Shown piece after piece: positions 16,851-26,732 of a stretch of DNA of 64,000 nucleotides (position 1 is the first letter of the stretch; every line of letters starts with the position of its first letter). The position numbers and the translations under genes are program-made. Under the pieces are notes generated by a model, which saw nothing but the letters and a program-made list of their open reading frames with translations, searched no databases and was not told the DNA's origin. Origin of the DNA: Hyphomonadaceae bacterium (GTDB lineage: Bacteria > Pseudomonadota > Alphaproteobacteria > Caulobacterales > Aquidulcibacteraceae); contig JAEUMP010000010.1 of the NCBI GenBank assembly GCA_016791445.1, positions 62,001 through 126,000 on the forward strand. Direction: 5' to 3'.

Positions 16851-16923
16851 GGGGCCTCCGGCGGCGACGGGCCGCATTCGGTCTTCAACGCGCGGGCCTA
16901 GAGCTAGGCGCCATAGCCCTTAT

Positions 16924-17799
16924 ATGGGCGCGATGACGCACACGCTTGTCTCCGCCTGGACGAAAGCCCGCCGCACCCTCGAGGCCGCCGGCGTGGAACT
17001 GCCCGTTTTCGATGCGCGCCTGCTTCTGGAAGCCGCGACCGGCGTCGCGCGTCTCGACATCCTCACCGATCCGCACCGGCCGATCGCCGAAGACGCCGCC
17101 GCGCGTCTCGACGCCCTCGTCGCCCGCCGTGCGGCGCGGGAGCCGGTCGCCTACATTCTCGGGAAGAAGGCCTTCTACGCCATCGACTTCGCCGTAGGCC
17201 CCGCAGTCCTCACGCCGCGTCCGGATACCGAGATGGTCGTGGAAGCCGCACTTGCGGCGCTGCCGGTAGATGCGCCCGCGCGCGTGCTGGATCTGGGGGT
17301 CGGCTCCGGTGCGATCCTCCTGTCGATCCTTTCTGCGCGGCCGTTGGCCAGCGGGATCGGCGTCGATGCAAGCCCGGAGGCGCTTGTATTCGCGGAGTCG
17401 AACGCTGCCGCGCTGGGGCTCACGCCGCGCGTGGTGATGCACCACGGGGACTGGGGGGCGGGCGTCGAGGGGCCGTTCGATCTCATCGTCTCCAACCCGC
17501 CCTATATCCCCACCGGCGACATCCCCGGCCTCGCGCCCGAAGTCTCGGTGCACGAGCCCCGGCTGGCGCTGGACGGCGGTGCGGACGGGCTCGCGGCCTA
17601 TCGCCGGCTCTGGCCGGACGTGGCGCGGCTTCTGAAGCCCGGCGGGCGGTTCTGCGTCGAGATCGGGATCGGGCAGGGGCCCGACGTTTCGGCCCTTGCC
17701 CGGGCCGCCGGCCTTGAGGTGGAGGCGATCAAGCCGGACCTGGCGGGCATCGCTCGGGTGGTCCTTGGGCGGCGGCCGCCGGCGGTTGCGGCGGGCTGA
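16924..17799 (+). CDS. prmC: peptide chain release factor N5-glutamine methyltransferase
   Basis: PrmC (HemK) methylates the Gln of the GGQ motif of RF1 and RF2. The 291-residue protein has an N-terminal helical substrate-recognition domain (about 5-90, with EPVAYILGKKAFY), the SAM-binding motif VLDLGVGSGAILLS at about 121-134 and the catalytic NPPY at 191-194. PEVSVHEPRLALDGG is also typical. ATG 16924 gives the usual length. It precedes the DUF4167 gene and clpB, the standard alphaproteobacterial order, but is separated from its substrate gene prfA by a block of receptor genes. Confidence 0.93.
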   Translation: MGAMTHTLVSAWTKARRTLEAAGVELPVFDARLLLEAATGVARLDILTDPHRPIAEDAAARLDALVARRAAREPVAYILGKKAFYAIDFAVGPAVLTPRPDTEMVVEAALAALPVDAPARVLDLGVGSGAILLSILSARPLASGIGVDASPEALVFAESNAAALGLTPRVVMHHGDWGAGVEGPFDLIVSNPPYIPTGDIPGLAPEVSVHEPRLALDGGADGLAAYRRLWPDVARLLKPGGRFCVEIGIGQGPDVSALARAAGLEVEAIKPDLAGIARVVLGRRPPAVAAG

Positions 17800-18162
17800 A
17801 GCCGACCCTCCTGAAAAAGGGGTTGGCGCGGGGCGCGCTGGCGGGTATCTTTGCCTATCGGCGGAATCGCCCGGAAGCCTTTCTGGACCCATGAAGGGTC
17901 CCCCGTCAGGGATGAGGCGGTCGGCGTCACGCCAGCTGCTCCAACGGCAAAGGTCATGTCCCGCGCGGTGTGCGTCAGTCGCGGGATTTCGTCCCGGCGC
18001 AGAACCGCCTCGGACGCCAGCCGAACGAACCCCGGCCCGGCCGGCCGGAACAACTGTCTTCGTGGACGATTGATCGAAGAGCTTTAGCGCAAGCGACCTG
18101 ACGCAAGTCTCCCAAACCCAACGACCATCGCCGGTCGCCCGTGGACGGGCGCGCGGCGCAAC
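17800..18162 (+). other. 363-base intergenic region, no gene identified
   Basis: No convincing ORF, RNA gene or terminator is seen. A short inverted repeat TCTTCG/CGAAGA with a 12-base spacer lies near 18057-18080, close to where a promoter for the DUF4167 gene would be expected. Frames open on both strands lack Shine-Dalgarno sequences and have atypical composition. Confidence 0.4.
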
Positions 18163-18981
18163 ATGAGCAGGAACCCGATGGGCCCCCACAACCACATGAA
18201 GCATCAGCAGCGCCAACGCGGTCGCGGTCGCAAGCCGGGCGGCGGCGGCAATCACGGCGGCGGTCACTCGGGCAATCGCAATTTCGAGTCGAACGGGCCG
18301 GACATGAAGGTCCGGGGCTCGGCCTCCACGATCTACGAGAAGTATCTGCAGCTTGCGCGCGATGCGAACTCGTCCGGCGATCGCGTGATGGCGGAAAGCT
18401 ATCTCCAGCACGCCGAGCACTATTACCGCGTCCTGCGCGCCAGCCAGCCGGCGCACCAGCCGGTCGCTGTCGAGCATCGCTACGAGCGGTTCGGCCACGA
18501 TCCCGATCTCGACGACGACGAGACGGCCGAAGAAGTTGAAGCCGGCGCCGAGCAACAGCCCCGCGAAGGCGGCGAGCAGCCTGAAGGTGAGGTCGGACGC
18601 CAGCAGCATGCCTATCGCGACGATCGCGGACACCGCGGCGACGGCCGCAATGACGGCCCGCGCGAACCCCGCGCCGAAGGCGACGACGAATTCCGCCGCG
18701 GTCGCCGCAATCGCCGCAACCGCTTCCGTCCTGACGGCGAGCGCGGCCCCCGCGCTGACAGCGAAGGCGGCGAGGGGTATGAAGCGCGCGAGCCCCGAGA
18801 GCCGCGCGAACCGCGTGAGGATGTCGCCCGCGAACCGCGCGAAGCCCGCGAGCCGCGTGAACCCCGCGCCGAAGGCGACGAGCGTCCGCCGCGCCGTGAG
18901 CGCGCGCCGCGCCGCGAACAGGGCGAGGCGCCCGAAGGTTTTGCTGACAGTCCGAAACCGGCTTTTCTCGCCGGCGATTGA
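18163..18981 (+). CDS. DUF4167 domain protein with Arg-rich low-complexity tail
   Basis: 272 residues. The N-terminal DUF4167 domain (about 14-95) is well conserved: an RGRGRKPGGGG/NRNFESNGPDMKVRGSA stretch leads into YEKYLQLARDANSSGDRV and AESYLQHAEHYYRV. The rest is disordered: an acidic linker (DLDDDETAEEVEAGAE), then RRGRRNRRNRFR and tandem REP units (REPREPREPRE, AREPREAREPRE). Basic RG/RR blocks and charge repeats suggest RNA binding, possibly ribosome- or condensate-related, but function is unestablished. It sits between prmC and clpB as in many alphaproteobacteria. The repeat-rich tail probably varies among relatives. Confidence 0.85.
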   Translation: MSRNPMGPHNHMKHQQRQRGRGRKPGGGGNHGGGHSGNRNFESNGPDMKVRGSASTIYEKYLQLARDANSSGDRVMAESYLQHAEHYYRVLRASQPAHQPVAVEHRYERFGHDPDLDDDETAEEVEAGAEQQPREGGEQPEGEVGRQQHAYRDDRGHRGDGRNDGPREPRAEGDDEFRRGRRNRRNRFRPDGERGPRADSEGGEGYEAREPREPREPREDVAREPREAREPREPRAEGDERPPRRERAPRREQGEAPEGFADSPKPAFLAGD

Positions 18982-19087
18982 TGCAGGCCACGCCAATTAG
19001 CCACACGCCTCTTGTGTGATATTGGCGCCACACCTACCTCCGCTGTGCTTCGGGCGTTCAGCCTGAAAATCTGATCGGAGGGGTCGC

Positions 19088-21673
<2,586 letters not shown>

Positions 21674-21677
21674 TTGC

Positions 21678-21828
21678 TCCCTCTCCCGCGCCAGAGCGGG
21701 AGAGGGACACGCGAGCATCGCGAGCGAGGGTGAGGGCGCAGACTTTCAGGACAAGACTAGTTCTGCACCACCGCGCCCTCACCCTGATCGCTTGCGCGAT
21801 CTTTCCCTCTCCCGCTCAGGCGCGGGAG
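21678..21828. repeat. intergenic palindromic repeat cluster after clpB
   Basis: A chain of inverted repeats: TCCCTCTCCCGC (21678-21689) with GCGGGAGAGGGA (21696-21707); GAGGGTGAGGGCGC (21726-21739) with GCGCCCTCACCCT (21773-21785); and a second CCCTCTCCCGC block near 21805-21815 with GCGGGAG near 21822. The region reads as one large imperfect palindrome, like dispersed REP-type repeats of alphaproteobacteria, and could serve as a bidirectional stop between clpB and the convergent membrane-protein gene. The stop codon of that gene (21816-21818) lies within it. Confidence 0.7.
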
Positions 21829-22256
21829 ACGGAGGTCGGTTCGCGCATCACGCCGCTCGCCATGACGGGGACGAGATAGCCGGCGAGGAGCGCGGTGTTC
21901 GAGACGGCGTTGAGAGAGAAACCCGTCGCGATCGAGATCGCACCGTCGATGATGTACCAGACGAAAATCCCCGCCGTGATCATCCGCCAGACCGGCGCCG
22001 CACGCTCGCCGAGCCGGTGCGCGGCGTCGATGACGGCGCCGAGGGTCAGCCCCCAGCCGAGCGTCACGGCGCCCATCAGGCCGACGCTGAAGCGCGCGGT
22101 CGCGTCGAAATCCGGGCGGCCCTGGCTGCCGAGGACATCGTAGAGCGTGCGTACGAGACCGTCCGTCGCGGGAAACGCGCCGCTTGCGAGCACGGCGCCG
22201 AACACGATCACCGCGCCGCACCAGATCTTCATCCATGATTGCCAGAACGGCGACAT
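21816..22256 (-). CDS. small four-helix membrane protein, unknown function
   Basis: 146 residues from ATG 22256, chosen because GGGAGAG precedes it; the frame continues upstream to 22307 without such a site. Four hydrophobic segments are visible: WCGAVIVFGAVLASGAF, FSVGLMGAVTLGWGLTLGAVI, MITAGIFVWYIIDGAISIA and ALLAGYLVPVMASGV. I do not recognise a named family. The last residues (REPTSVSRA) are encoded within the palindromic repeat cluster, so the C-terminus may have been shaped by the repeat. Confidence 0.7.
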   Translation of the reverse strand: MSPFWQSWMKIWCGAVIVFGAVLASGAFPATDGLVRTLYDVLGSQGRPDFDATARFSVGLMGAVTLGWGLTLGAVIDAAHRLGERAAPVWRMITAGIFVWYIIDGAISIATGFSLNAVSNTALLAGYLVPVMASGVMREPTSVSRA

Positions 22257-22343
22257 ACGTCTCTCCCTTGCTTGAGCCAGGGAAGTTTCCGGCGCAACGC
22301 GCGGCAAACCAATTACGTCGCAGGTAATGCGAACGGTCGCGCG

Positions 22344-23243
22344 CTAGTCGCCGATCGGTGTTTGCGGGGCGGGCGCCGGGCGTGTTCGCTGTTCTTCCCA
22401 CGCTGCAAAAAGGCACGCGGCGATGATGAGCGCGGCGCCCGCATAGACCTGAACGCGCGGGACTTCGTCGAAGAAGAGGAATCCGAACGCCGAAGCCCAG
22501 ATCAGCGCCGTGAACTCGATCGGCGCCAGGCGCTGCGCTTCCGCGCGCGCATACGCCTTGATGAGCACATACCAGCCGAGCGCGCCGAGCGTGCCCATCA
22601 CGAAGAACCAGCCGAGATCCTCGACCGGCGGCAGGGGCGAAAGCGCCACCGCCGGGCCGGCGACGATCGCCATCGGCAACAATGTCTGCATCAATCCCAC
22701 CACCGGCGCGCCGTCGCGGTCCGCGCGTTGCCGCAGGAGCGCGACGGAAAATGCATACGTCACCGCCGCCGTCAGGGCCGCTGCGATGCCGGTGAGGCGT
22801 TCCGGCGATTGCTGTTCGATGGGTGCGCCGCTCGCCGCCACAAGGGCGCCGATAAATCCTACGATGCCGGCGCCGACGCTCGTCGCACGCGGCTTTTCGC
22901 CGAGCACGAGCCACGCCGCGAAAGGAATGAGCAGCGGCGCGAGAAAGCCGATCGTGATCGCTTCCACGAGTTCAAGCACGCCGAGCGCGTAGAAGAAGCA
23001 GAAGGCCGATGTCGCAATCAGGAAGCCGCGCACAGCGTGCGCGCGCACCATTTCGAGCGTGATCGCCGGTCGCCCCGCCGCGTTCCAGATAGCGCCTGCG
23101 GCGGCGGCGCCGAAGACGTACCGCCCGAACGCGATCGCCAGCGCGCTGTTCGTCGCCGACAGCTGCTTGATCACGGCGTCCATGACGCACAGGAGCGCGG
23201 TGCCGATGACGGCGAGCGCGACGGGGGACAGGCGCTGAAGCAT
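22344..23243 (-). CDS. EamA/DMT-family transporter (RhaT/RarD-like)
   Basis: 299 residues with about ten hydrophobic segments in two EamA repeats. The first includes LSPVALAVIGTALLCVMDAVIKQL, SALAIAFGRYVFGAAAAG and AITIGFLAPLLIPFAAWLVLGEKPRATSVGAGIVGFIGAL. The second includes AALTAAVTYAFSVALLRQ, LGWYVLIKAYARAEAQRLAPIEFT, and ends FGFLFFDEVPRVQVYAGAALIIAACLFAAWEE. The E-x-P motif before the final helix is typical of EamA exporters. The substrate is unknown. It appears monocistronic. Confidence 0.85.
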   Translation of the reverse strand: MLQRLSPVALAVIGTALLCVMDAVIKQLSATNSALAIAFGRYVFGAAAAGAIWNAAGRPAITLEMVRAHAVRGFLIATSAFCFFYALGVLELVEAITIGFLAPLLIPFAAWLVLGEKPRATSVGAGIVGFIGALVAASGAPIEQQSPERLTGIAAALTAAVTYAFSVALLRQRADRDGAPVVGLMQTLLPMAIVAGPAVALSPLPPVEDLGWFFVMGTLGALGWYVLIKAYARAEAQRLAPIEFTALIWASAFGFLFFDEVPRVQVYAGAALIIAACLFAAWEEQRTRPAPAPQTPIGD

Positions 23244-23634
23244 CGGCGGCTTCTAGCGCGCCGGACGAGTCGGGCCAGAGGAGAAAATAAACGTAGACAC
23301 GCTGCGCTTCTCCCGACTGCCCGATTTCCCACGCCCAACGGATCGGCGGTCGCACTCGCCGTCGGCGCGCCTTCGACGATCTCGCTTGGCAGAGTCTGGC
23401 AGGGATTGGCGCATCGCGGCGCTTCAGCGCTTGAAAGGGCTCCCGAAAACCGGCTGTAGCCGTCGCAATCCGGCGGGGTCTGACAGGTTCTGGCGCAGTT
23501 TGGCGCAGTTAGACGCTGTTTGCGGCGATCTGGCGCTTGGGGCGCATGGGAGGCTTGTCTTTTAGTATGGGGTGCTTGACATGCGCGGCGGAGGTTGTAA
23601 AAGAAACTTGTCTTTCAGTCATGGAGGCTTGTCC
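23244..23634 (+). promoter_or_regulatory. regulatory gap with repeats before the HTH-linked membrane operon
   Basis: No gene is seen in this 391-base gap. A perfect tandem decamer TGGCGCAGTT lies at 23491-23500 and 23501-23510. CTTGTCTTTTAGT (23554-23566) recurs as CTTGTCTTTCAGT (23607-23619), 53 bases apart. Between the two copies is a promoter-like pair TTGACA (23576-23581) and TAAAAG (23598-23603) with a 16-base spacer. Direct repeats flanking a promoter fit operators for the HTH protein encoded at 24653-24871. Confidence 0.5.
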
Positions 23635-24564
23635 ATGGGCCCTCTGCCCCTGTCGTCCACACCGCCGGCCGCCCGTCCGTCGCTCCTGCGCGCAGCGCTG
23701 ACCGTCGGGGGCGTCTTCGCCCTGCTGTCGGCGACCGGGGCGCCGACGCCGAAGACACTGAAGCGTCTCGTCGACGCCGGGGCGTCTGCGGAAGCGGCGA
23801 CCGTCGCACTGCACGTCGCACCGGTGTTGATCGCGGTGGTCGGACTGACGGCGGGCCTGCTCCTCGTGCGCGGGCGAGGCGGCGTCATGAAGAGCGCGGT
23901 GCTCGCCGTCGTCGGCGGAGTGATCGGCTTTCTCACGGCTTTCTGCCTCGAGCTCTTCGTGGGCGTCCTGCCGCTGCTGGAGATCGTTACCGGCCCGCTC
24001 CGTGAGGCCACCGTTGTCGACGTGGCGGCTTGGTCTCTCGCCACCCTGTCGCTCGTGTTCGGCTGCATGACGCTGGCGATCGCGCGCTTCGGTGCGCCGG
24101 CGATGCAGGCGATCAACTTCGAAGCGCTCGATCCGGAGTGTCTCGAAGTGCGCAAGGCGGATCGCAGCATGTTCCTGCAATCGGGTTATGGCATGATCGG
24201 CCAGGCCGTGTTTGTCGGCGCGCTCGCGGTGTTGCACCAGCTTTCGCCGGACGCATCGGGGGCATTGCGCGGGGGCGCCAGCGTCGTACTCGCGCTCGGC
24301 CTCATCGCCTTCACCGCAAGCTCGTGGATCCTGTGGCGCCGGATGGACGAACTCATGCGCCGCATGGTGGTGGAGTCCTACGCGTGGACAGGGCTCTTCG
24401 CGACCGTGGGGTTGATGGCATGGGCGACGATCGACGCGCTCACCGGCGCTACGGCGTTCAGCGCGTACGCCGGCATCGTGATCCTGCTCTTCCTGCAGAC
24501 TTTCGTGACGATGTTCATCGCTGCAGGTTTCGGTGCGCCGGGCGGACGGAAGGAAGCGCAGTGA
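23635..24564 (+). CDS. multi-spanning membrane protein, unknown function
   Basis: 309 residues from ATG 23635, preceded at good spacing by GGAGG; an in-frame GTG exists at 23572. About eight hydrophobic helices. The second half carries an amphipathic loop WRRMDELMRRMVVESYAWTG between helices, followed by VGLMAWATIDALT. A comparable motif (IDELARQAHYEAWFW) occurs in the small membrane protein at 24876, suggesting a shared module. It lies upstream of the HTH regulator gene. I do not recognise a named family; DUF2975-like proteins have a similar genomic partner, but this one is twice as long. A transport or membrane-sensing role is speculative. Confidence 0.7.
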   Translation: MGPLPLSSTPPAARPSLLRAALTVGGVFALLSATGAPTPKTLKRLVDAGASAEAATVALHVAPVLIAVVGLTAGLLLVRGRGGVMKSAVLAVVGGVIGFLTAFCLELFVGVLPLLEIVTGPLREATVVDVAAWSLATLSLVFGCMTLAIARFGAPAMQAINFEALDPECLEVRKADRSMFLQSGYGMIGQAVFVGALAVLHQLSPDASGALRGGASVVLALGLIAFTASSWILWRRMDELMRRMVVESYAWTGLFATVGLMAWATIDALTGATAFSAYAGIVILLFLQTFVTMFIAAGFGAPGGRKEAQ

Positions 24565-24652
24565 TGCGAACTGTCCCGACGCCACCAAACGCCGCTCCGC
24601 TCATTCGCATCGCACGGGAACCGACGCAATGCACTTTCTTCCGGACTGCGAA

Positions 24653-24871
24653 ATGAAGAACCGTCTCCGTGTCCTGCGCGCAGAGCGCGCCTGGAGCCAG
24701 GCCGATCTTGCCGAACATCTCGGCGTGTCGCGCCAGACCGTGAACGCCATCGAGGTGGAGAAGTACGATCCGTCTCTGCCGCTCGCCTTCAAGATCGCGC
24801 GTCTCTTCGCGTTGCCGATCGAGCAGGTCTTTTCCGACGATGACGACAGCGCCGCGAAGGCGGCGGAGTAG
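24653..24871 (+). CDS. small HTH transcriptional regulator (XRE, YozG-like)
   Basis: 72 residues, essentially a stand-alone XRE helix-turn-helix: MKNRLRVLRAERAWSQADLA leads into EHLGVSRQTVNAIEVEKYDP and the closing helix LAFKIARLFALPIEQVFS. This short form is the YozG-type regulator, usually encoded next to membrane proteins and controlling its own operon. An upstream in-frame ATG (24629) would add eight residues that lack similarity to the fold. It lies 88 bases after the membrane gene and four bases before another, so the three are probably co-transcribed. Its operator may be the CTTGTCTTTYAGT repeats at 23554 and 23607. Confidence 0.88.
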   Translation: MKNRLRVLRAERAWSQADLAEHLGVSRQTVNAIEVEKYDPSLPLAFKIARLFALPIEQVFSDDDDSAAKAAE

Positions 24872-24875
24872 GGCC

Positions 24876-25346
24876 ATGACGAAACTGACCGAAACCTCCG
24901 GAGCCGCCAAAAGCCGCCGCAAATTGAAGGTCTGGCAGTGGTATCTCATCGCCTGCCTCGTCGCTGGCGGCATCTACGGGTTCGTGAGTGAGATGGACTT
25001 CGCGCTCGTGAAGTCGCCCGTCACGATCCTGATTGTGGCAGCCGTTGTCGTGGTGTTCGCGATGGTCGTGAGCCTCATCTGGATGAACGAGATCGACGAA
25101 CTGGCGCGGCAAGCGCACTACGAAGCCTGGTTCTGGGGCGGATCGACGGGACTTGGTTTCCTGCTCTTCCTCATGCTCGCGGCGCCCGCGCTTCCCGGTC
25201 TGATCGATTTTCAGGCGATCGAGGACATGATGGCGCCCTTCGCTGGCGAAGGCGGCGCGTTCCTCGGCGGCGTGATGGCGAGCATCCTGATCCTGACGCT
25301 CTGCTACGGCGCGTGGTGGATCTTCTTCTGGCTCCGCAAGCGATGA
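24876..25346 (+). CDS. four-helix membrane protein adjacent to the HTH regulator
   Basis: 156 residues from ATG 24876, four bases after the regulator stop. A basic N-terminus (SRRKLKVW) leads to four helices: WQWYLIACLVAGGIYGFV, TILIVAAVVVVFAMVVSLIW, GLGFLLFLMLAAPALPG and GGVMASILILTLCYGAWWIFFW. Between helices two and three is the loop WMNEIDELARQAHYEAW, similar to WRRMDELMRRMVVESYAW of the 309-residue protein upstream. The function is unknown. Tight spacing means it is regulated with the HTH gene. Confidence 0.75.
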   Translation: MTKLTETSGAAKSRRKLKVWQWYLIACLVAGGIYGFVSEMDFALVKSPVTILIVAAVVVVFAMVVSLIWMNEIDELARQAHYEAWFWGGSTGLGFLLFLMLAAPALPGLIDFQAIEDMMAPFAGEGGAFLGGVMASILILTLCYGAWWIFFWLRKR

Positions 25347-25498
25347 GCGTGATGGCTGAAACACGATTGAAACACGTCGCGATGCGCGTGCAACACGCCG
25401 TCACGCACCCGACACGGAACCTGTTCATCTTCGTTCATGTCGGGCTGCAGCAAACGGGATTGCGGGCCGGCGACGAGGGACAGCGGAGGCGGAAATGA
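25343..25498 (+). CDS. possible 51-residue ORF coupled on both sides
   Basis: ATG 25343 overlaps the previous stop by four bases (ATGA), and its own TGA (25496-25498) overlaps the next ATG by four bases. The product is basic, with a short hydrophobic stretch NLFIFVHVGL. There is no Shine-Dalgarno, so coding status is doubtful. The same DNA carries a direct repeat GTTCAT (25423-25428 and 25433-25438, 10-base period) that could be a regulator site or promoter for the following genes; both readings remain open. Confidence 0.25.
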   Translation: MSVMAETRLKHVAMRVQHAVTHPTRNLFIFVHVGLQQTGLRAGDEGQRRRK

Positions 25499-25704
25499 GA
25501 GTGATTGCATTCGATGAAGCCGTCGCCGCGCGGGCGCCCACAATGCCGTTGAGCGAGAGTGAGAAGGCGATGCTCTTCGATCTCGCCATCGCTGCGGCGG
25601 GCCGCGAACCGTCACGGGCGGAAGCGTTCCAGGCGGCGCCGCTGATCGACGCCTTCGCGCGCGCCTACGTCGCCATCAGGGATCGCGAGGAAGGCCTCGT
25701 GTGA
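25495..25704 (+). CDS. small hypothetical protein (69 residues)
   Basis: 69 residues from ATG 25495 with a strong GGAGG five bases upstream. The sequence is Ala/Glu-rich and helical: MPLSESEKAMLFDLAIAAAG then EAFQAAPLIDAFARAYVAIRD. No signal peptide or membrane helix is evident, so it is probably cytoplasmic. No family is recognised. It ends 40 bases before the TraB/GumN lipoprotein gene and may share its transcript. Confidence 0.55.
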   Translation: MRVIAFDEAVAARAPTMPLSESEKAMLFDLAIAAAGREPSRAEAFQAAPLIDAFARAYVAIRDREEGLV

Positions 25705-25744
25705 GCAAGTCGGCGTTGGACGCCGCAAGCAGGGGAAGACCGAC

Positions 25745-26671
25745 ATGATGAGAAAGCTATTGATCGCCGCTGCGGCGGGCGCGCTCGCGCTCGTCTCGGG
25801 ATGCGCCACCGCGCAGCAAACGACGCCGAGCATCGCCGCGGCGCCGGAACCGGCGCTCTGGGTCGTGCGCGACGCAGACTCCAAGATCTATCTCTACGGC
25901 ACGATACATCTGCGCAAAGCGGGTGCGAGCTGGGGCGGGCCGGCTGCAGAACGCGCTCTCGGAGAAGCGCAGGAGGTGTGGACCGAGATCGAGATGGATC
26001 CCGCGCGGGAAGGCGAGATGCAGGGGCTCGTCGTGAAGTACGGGATCGATACGGCGCGTCCGCTGTCGTCGAAAGTCTCGCCTGAGCGCTGGACCCAGAT
26101 CCAGACTGCGGCCGCCGGGTTCGGCATGCCGACCGCCAACATCGAACCGATGAAGCCCTGGCTCGCGAGTCTGACCTTCTCGATCCTGCCGATGATGAAG
26201 GCCGGCTACGATCCGAACGCCGGCGTCGATCGCGCCATTGATCGTCTCTCCCGCGCCGGCGGCAAGACGATGCGTGCGTTCGAGACGGCCGAGCAGCAAC
26301 TCCAGTTCTTCTCCACCTTCAGCGAAACTGCGCAGGTGCAGATGCTCTATCAGGCGCTCGACGACATCAACGAGGGCGCCGCGACGCTCGCCGCGCTGGA
26401 AGCCGCCTGGGAGAAGGGCGATGACCGTGCGCTCGCCAACGAGATGGTGGCCGAAATGCAGCGCGAATACCCCGAGCTGTATGATGTGCTGCTGAAGCGT
26501 CGCAATGCGGCGTGGACTGATACGCTCGTGAAGGAATTGCAGGGATCGGGTGTTGATTTCGTCGCCGTCGGCGCCGCGCACCTCGTGGGGCCTGACAGCG
26601 TGCAGGCGATGCTGCAGGCCCGCAACATTTCCGGCGTCACGATCGAGCGTGTCACGCGCGCGCCGTACTGA
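25745..26671 (+). CDS. TraB/GumN family lipoprotein
   Basis: 308 residues with a lipoprotein signal (LIAAAAGALALVSGCATA; lipobox LVSGC, Cys about residue 20). The mature TraB/GumN domain shows the conserved YLYGTIHLRK near the start, EIEMDP in the middle and the closing FVAVGAAHLVGPDSV. The two histidines in GTIHL and GAAHLVG are the hallmark of this putative metal-dependent protease or hydrolase fold (TIKI/EreA-like). It is probably anchored in the periplasm. The physiological substrate is unknown. A strong intrinsic terminator follows. Confidence 0.85.
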   Translation: MMRKLLIAAAAGALALVSGCATAQQTTPSIAAAPEPALWVVRDADSKIYLYGTIHLRKAGASWGGPAAERALGEAQEVWTEIEMDPAREGEMQGLVVKYGIDTARPLSSKVSPERWTQIQTAAAGFGMPTANIEPMKPWLASLTFSILPMMKAGYDPNAGVDRAIDRLSRAGGKTMRAFETAEQQLQFFSTFSETAQVQMLYQALDDINEGAATLAALEAAWEKGDDRALANEMVAEMQREYPELYDVLLKRRNAAWTDTLVKELQGSGVDFVAVGAAHLVGPDSVQAMLQARNISGVTIERVTRAPY

Positions 26672-26697
26672 AACGAAGTCGTCCGCAACCAGGAAAC

Positions 26698-26732
26698 TGC
26701 GCTCCGCCTCGCGGCGGGGCGCACTTTTTTTT
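26698..26732 (+). terminator. intrinsic terminator after the TraB/GumN gene
   Basis: Stem TGCGCTCCGCC (26698-26708) / GGCGGGGCGCA (26713-26723) with one T-G wobble and a TCGC loop, followed by eight Ts (26725-26732). The T-run overlaps the end of the convergent gene. Confidence 0.88.

Noticed and set aside
25423-25438. Pho box
   Set aside because: GTTCAT repeats have a 10-base period and different bases from the 11-base-period PhoB consensus.
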